This document shows, piece after piece, positions 5,250 to 7,861 of a stretch of DNA of 7,861 nt. Position 1 is the first letter of the stretch. Every line of letters starts with the position of its first letter. Under the pieces are notes generated by a model. The model worked only from the letters and a program-made list of their open reading frames with translations. It did no database searches and had not been told where the DNA came from. The translations under genes were made by a program, and so were the position numbers. Origin of the DNA: CAZRWD01 sp964603785 (GTDB lineage Bacteria; Fermentibacterota; Fermentibacteria; Fermentibacterales; Fermentibacteraceae); contig CAZRWD010000021.1 of NCBI GenBank assembly GCA_964603785.1, forward strand, positions 1 to 7,861, in the 5' to 3' direction.

Positions 5250-6002
5250 ATGAAGCACCTGTTCCTGATCACCGGCAGCGTGATCATGCTGCTGCCCTTC
5301 GTCTGGATGGTGGCGACCTCGCTCGAGCAGGGCGGGCTCAGGAACTACGCGGATGCGTGGAACGAGGTCCCCTTCGGCAGGTACTTCCTCAACACCCTGA
5401 TCGTGACTGTGCTCACCGTGATCGGCGTACTCGTCACGTCCGCCCTCGCCGCCTACTCCTTCGCGACCATGAAGTACAAGGGGCGCGAGATGCTCTTCCT
5501 CCTCTTCCTCTCGACCATGATGGTTCCCCAGCCCGTGTATCTCGCCCCCTCCTACGTCATCCTCGCGAAGCTCGGATGGATCGACACCTTCGCAGCGCTG
5601 ATAGTGCCCTGGACGGCAAACGTCTTCAGCGTCTTCCTCCTTCGGCAGCACTTCAGGACTCTGCCGCCCTCCCTGTACGAGGCCGCGGTCCTGGACGGAT
5701 GCAGCCGCTTCGGGTTCCTGTGGAGGATAGCGCTGCCCCTGTCGAAGTCGGTGATCGTCACCCTCATCCTTTTCGACGTGATAGGGAGCTGGAACAGCTT
5801 CATGTGGCCGCTGGTGGTGACCAACTCCGAGAGCATGCGAGTCCTGCAGGTGGGGCTCTCGTACTTCAACCAGGAGCAGGCCAGCAACTTCCCGATGCTC
5901 ATGGCCGCCTCCACCTTCTGCATCATCCCGCTCCTGGTGCTCTTCATGGCTGCGCAGAGGCAGATCGTGTCGAGCTACTCGCGCACGGGCCTGAAGGACT
6001 AG
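5250..6002 (+). CDS. ABC sugar transporter permease, UgpE/MalG type (CUT1)
   Basis: This is the partner permease of the preceding gene, 250 residues. It starts in the first membrane helix (MKHLFLITGSVIMLLPFVWM), then the usual TSLE, the NYADAWNEVPFGRYFLNTL segment at 32-50 that begins the transport core, further helices, and the EAA loop LYEAAVLDGCSRFGFLWRIALP (142-163; Glu144, Gly150, Pro163). It ends SRTGLKD, like the (T)GLKG ending of MalG-type permeases. It is shorter than the common 270-280 residues, mainly because the periplasmic loop after helix 1 is compressed. The ATG at 5250 lies 26 bp after the previous stop with only a weak AACGGG before it; a CTG at 5220 in the same frame is an unlikely alternative. 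Upstream extension of the frame to 4266 is antisense-like shadow over the first permease and is not used. Confidence 0.9.
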   Translation: MKHLFLITGSVIMLLPFVWMVATSLEQGGLRNYADAWNEVPFGRYFLNTLIVTVLTVIGVLVTSALAAYSFATMKYKGREMLFLLFLSTMMVPQPVYLAPSYVILAKLGWIDTFAALIVPWTANVFSVFLLRQHFRTLPPSLYEAAVLDGCSRFGFLWRIALPLSKSVIVTLILFDVIGSWNSFMWPLVVTNSESMRVLQVGLSYFNQEQASNFPMLMAASTFCIIPLLVLFMAAQRQIVSSYSRTGLKD

Positions 6003-6003
6003 C

Positions 6004-6477
6004 GTGAGAGCCTTCCTGGCTCTGGCCGCGCTCGCGCTCCGGGCATCCTCCGCGAGTCTCTCCGAAGAGGCCCTCACCTTCCTCGACAGGCTGGCGTCGC
6101 AGGGGTACGAGGGGATCTGGATGCAGCCTCTCGAACTCGACCTGCTGGAGCCCTGCACCCTGGAGGTCTTCATAAATCCGCTTGCGGACAGCGGGTTCAT
6201 CATGGCCATGGGGGGCCCATGCACGCTCGACCTCTACCTCGAGGCGTGCGGTCGGGGCTGGTCGCTTGCCGACTCCCTGCCCGACGACCTGCCCGTGCTG
6301 GAACTCAGGGCGCCTCTTTTCGCTACTCTGGACAGAGTGGTCATCCGCGCCGAGGACATGATCCGGGGGGCCGGGTCGGACAGCGCGGTGGTGATGTATG
6401 CGGTGACCGCCGTTGACCGGGTGGTGGAACCCGGTGATGTTCCGGCGGATCAGGACTCAACGGGGGTTCAGGAGTGA
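6004..6477 (+). CDS. Small secreted protein of unknown function
   Basis: I do not recognise this 157-residue protein. It starts at GTG one base after the permease stop, with GAAGGA at 5993-5998 as ribosome-binding site. The first 17 residues (MRAFLALAALALRASSA) look like a Sec signal peptide, slightly unusual for an Arg at 13, with cleavage likely after Ala17. The mature chain has a PCTLEVFINPL / GGPCTLDLYLEAC / SLADSLPDDLPVLELRAP pattern, which resembles the beta-sandwich layout of PPC-like prepeptidase C-terminal domains (a DLDLYL strand, then LADxxPDDxP). That is a weak, inferred similarity. Three cysteines (two in PC-T-L contexts) may pair after export. Its position between transporter permeases and an outer-membrane barrel suggests a periplasmic accessory of the same system. 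Its stop overlaps the next start by 4 bp. Confidence 0.75.
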   Translation: MRAFLALAALALRASSASLSEEALTFLDRLASQGYEGIWMQPLELDLLEPCTLEVFINPLADSGFIMAMGGPCTLDLYLEACGRGWSLADSLPDDLPVLELRAPLFATLDRVVIRAEDMIRGAGSDSAVVMYAVTAVDRVVEPGDVPADQDSTGVQE

Positions 6478-7397
6478 GAATCATCATAGCATTCACGGGC
6501 ATCCTGGTCGTCCTCTCGGGGGCGGCCGCCGCATCCGAGACGGCCGGCTTCGCATTCCTGCGTGTCCCTGTGGGCGCGCGCGCCACGGCCATGGGAGGCG
6601 CCTTCTGCGCCGTACCGGGAGATCCTGCGGCCCTCTTCTGGAACCCTGCCGCGTCCGCCACCCTTCCGGGCAGGGTCATCACCACCCACTACACGGGCTA
6701 CCTGATGGACATGCAGGCAGGCTTCGCAGGGCTCGTAAGCCCGGGCGAAGGCGACGCGATCGGCATCTCGATCAACTACTTCTACGGCGGCAGCTTCGAC
6801 CGCACCACGATGGAGGATCCGCTCGGCACGGGCGACCAGTTCTCCTCGAACAGCATGGCGCTCGCCGGCACCTATGCGAGGAGCCTCACGGAGTCCATCG
6901 ACGCGGGCATAACCGGGAAGTTCGTCTACTCCGGGATCGACGAGTACAGCGGCACTGGATTCTACGCCGACCTGGGCGCCCTGTGGATGCCCGACCCTGG
7001 GGCAGGCCCGGCCGCCGCCCTGGTGATCAGGAACGCAGGCATCCAGACGAAGGCCTTCTACAAGGAGAACGACCCGGCACCAACCGAGATCGGACTAGGC
7101 GGCAGCTACCGCTTCGGATCGCCCGACCTCCTGGTCTCGGCCGAGGCCACCTATCCCCTGAACGGCAGCTTCAACGCCGCGCTCGGCGTCGAGTACAGGC
7201 CCATCGACCTGCTCGCCCTGAGGGTGGGCGGCAACCAGCGCGATCTCGACGCATCCGAGGAGGCGGGCGGGGGTTTCATCGACGGGATGGCCTTCGGGCT
7301 GGGCACCTCCTGGAACAGCCTCACCCTCGACTACTGCTTCAAGCCCTTCGCCGACCTGGGCTCGGTGCACAGGATATCGCTGGGCTACTGCCTGTGA
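6474..7397 (+). CDS. PorV/PorQ-like outer-membrane beta-barrel protein
   Basis: The 307-residue product has a signal peptide (1-20, ending SGAAAA) followed by the family hallmark FLRVPVGARATAMGGAF (28-44) and DPAALFWNPAA (50-60). These characterise the PorV/PorQ relatives of the FadL-like barrel superfamily. The rest alternates short hydrophobic strands with Gly/Asp turns (GISINYFYGG, GSYRFGSPDL, ALGVEYRPID) and ends in an aromatic-containing strand, HRISLGYCL, as expected for a barrel closing strand. PorV partners with type IX secretion in Bacteroidetes; many FCB relatives have several paralogues not tied to that system, so the role here is open. No T9SS component is visible nearby. The GTG at 6474 overlaps the preceding TGA (GTGA), with GGGGG 7 nt upstream. 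The barrel closes a membrane-spanning set with the ABC permeases upstream, but a joint function is inference. Confidence 0.85.
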   Translation: MRIIIAFTGILVVLSGAAAASETAGFAFLRVPVGARATAMGGAFCAVPGDPAALFWNPAASATLPGRVITTHYTGYLMDMQAGFAGLVSPGEGDAIGISINYFYGGSFDRTTMEDPLGTGDQFSSNSMALAGTYARSLTESIDAGITGKFVYSGIDEYSGTGFYADLGALWMPDPGAGPAAALVIRNAGIQTKAFYKENDPAPTEIGLGGSYRFGSPDLLVSAEATYPLNGSFNAALGVEYRPIDLLALRVGGNQRDLDASEEAGGGFIDGMAFGLGTSWNSLTLDYCFKPFADLGSVHRISLGYCL

Positions 7398-7732
7398 GGC
7401 ATGTCCCGCTGATTGCGGCGCTGCTCATCATCGGCGCCGCCTGCGGGCCAGAGGGCCGCATCGAGGGCAGGCAGCGCAGGCTCGACACCTTCCGGTCATG
7501 CCTCCCCCCCGGGGTTCTGAGCGCTTTCGATGCCATCGAATCGCACGATGACTGCGGAGACGTCGCGAGGCTCCTGACCCTTGCCAGGACCGAGGATCCC
7601 GGCCTGGACGCGGTGCTCGACTCCGTGATGCACGCCGAGCTCATCGACTGCTTCAGCGACAGCGACATGGTCTACTTCTTCTGGTACTACTTCGCCGACG
7701 CCATCGAGAAGGGCCGGATACCCGAGCCCTGA
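7394..7732 (+). CDS. Small probable lipoprotein of unknown function
   Basis: The 112-residue protein has Arg2, a hydrophobic run and a lipobox-like IGAAC with the lipid-bearing Cys17 (Gly rather than Leu at -3, so moderately typical). The mature part is alpha-helical in pattern and acidic, with three cysteines (36, 54, 86) and an aromatic-rich segment MVYFFWYYF (92-100) near the C-terminus that could pack against a partner or the membrane. No family is recognised. The GTG at 7394 overlaps the TGA of the PorV-like gene (GTGA), so it is probably translated by coupling; no good Shine-Dalgarno precedes it. It is the last gene of the six-gene run and is followed by a GC-rich hairpin. Co-expression with a barrel suggests an outer-membrane accessory, as inference only. 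Confidence 0.75.
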   Translation: MRHVPLIAALLIIGAACGPEGRIEGRQRRLDTFRSCLPPGVLSAFDAIESHDDCGDVARLLTLARTEDPGLDAVLDSVMHAELIDCFSDSDMVYFFWYYFADAIEKGRIPEP

Positions 7733-7735
7733 ACC

Positions 7736-7756
7736 GGCCCGGGTTGACCCGGGGCC
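7736..7756 (+). terminator. GC-rich hairpin, possible operon terminator
   Basis: GGCCCGGG (7736-7743) can pair with CCCGGGGCC (7748-7756) around a TTGA loop, with one bulged G (7754). It lies 3 nt after the last stop codon of the six-gene run. The following bases (TCTCCTTGCC) are only moderately T-rich, so intrinsic termination would be weak. The loop and right arm contain the -35 hexamer of the tRNA promoter. Confidence 0.4.
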
Positions 7757-7772
7757 TCTCCTTGCCTATCTT
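7744..7772 (+). promoter_or_regulatory. Promoter of the initiator tRNA gene
   Basis: TTGACC (7744-7749) and TATCTT (7767-7772) are separated by exactly 17 bp. Transcription would start near 7779, leaving a 5' leader of about six nucleotides before the mature tRNA. The hexamers closely match those of the lexA promoter (TTGACC, TATGTT, 17 bp). The G/C-rich run just after the -10 (gcggtcgcg) resembles the discriminator of stringently controlled stable-RNA promoters, which is inference. Confidence 0.7.
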
Positions 7773-7784
7773 TGCGGTCGCGAT

Positions 7785-7861
<77 letters not shown>

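Noticed and set aside
6413..7393. In-frame upstream extension of the last small lipoprotein
   Set aside because: It is out-of-frame shadow of the PorV-like gene. The GTG at 7394 begins a lipoprotein signal and overlaps the previous stop in the same way as other genes of the run.

Overview
The window looks like a chromosomal segment of a GC-rich, Gram-negative-type bacterium. It encodes a PorV/PorQ-like outer-membrane beta-barrel, at least two probable lipoproteins and several Sec-exported proteins, along with LexA, molybdenum-cofactor genes and an initiator tRNA. PorV-type proteins are typical of the Fibrobacteres-Chlorobi-Bacteroidetes (FCB) superphylum and related candidate phyla. The high GC, frequent AGG arginine codons and frequent GTG/TTG starts fit an uncultured high-GC FCB-like lineage better than Bacteroidetes proper. 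The phylum cannot be fixed from this sequence alone.

Layout. Positions 1-970 (minus strand) hold a two-gene molybdenum-cofactor operon: a MobB-like P-loop protein whose stop overlaps the start of moeA, which runs off the left edge. A 98-bp divergent spacer (971-1068) carries candidate promoters in both directions. Positions 1069-2031 (plus) encode a 320-residue lipoprotein of unknown function that starts at TTG. It ends convergently, overlapping the 3' end of lexA by 8 bp. lexA (2024-2650, minus) has a -35/-10 promoter whose predicted transcription start falls on the A of the ATG, and an inverted repeat over the -10 that is the likely LexA operator. Upstream on the same strand (2721-3158) lies a small exported protein made of 16-18-residue repeats.

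Only 28 bp away, divergently, a tight six-gene plus-strand run begins (3187-7732): (i) an exported fusion of a ComEA-like helix-hairpin-helix DNA-binding domain with the ComEC-type metallo-beta-lactamase domain, lacking the ComEC channel; (ii, iii) a pair of CUT1-type ABC sugar permeases (UgpA/MalF-like and UgpE/MalG-like); (iv) a small secreted protein; (v) a PorV/PorQ-like barrel; (vi) a small lipoprotein. Stop/start overlaps or gaps of 1-26 bp throughout suggest translational coupling. After a GC-rich hairpin comes a promoter and a complete 77-nt initiator tRNA-Met ending exactly at the window edge.

The six-gene run is mostly envelope-directed: an outer-membrane barrel, exported proteins and inner-membrane permeases, but no transporter ATPase or binding protein. 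The strongest points for a second look are the ComEA-ComEC(MBL) fusion, the apparently leaderless, autoregulated lexA, and the short-repeat exported protein whose promoter overlaps the start codon of the divergent fusion gene.
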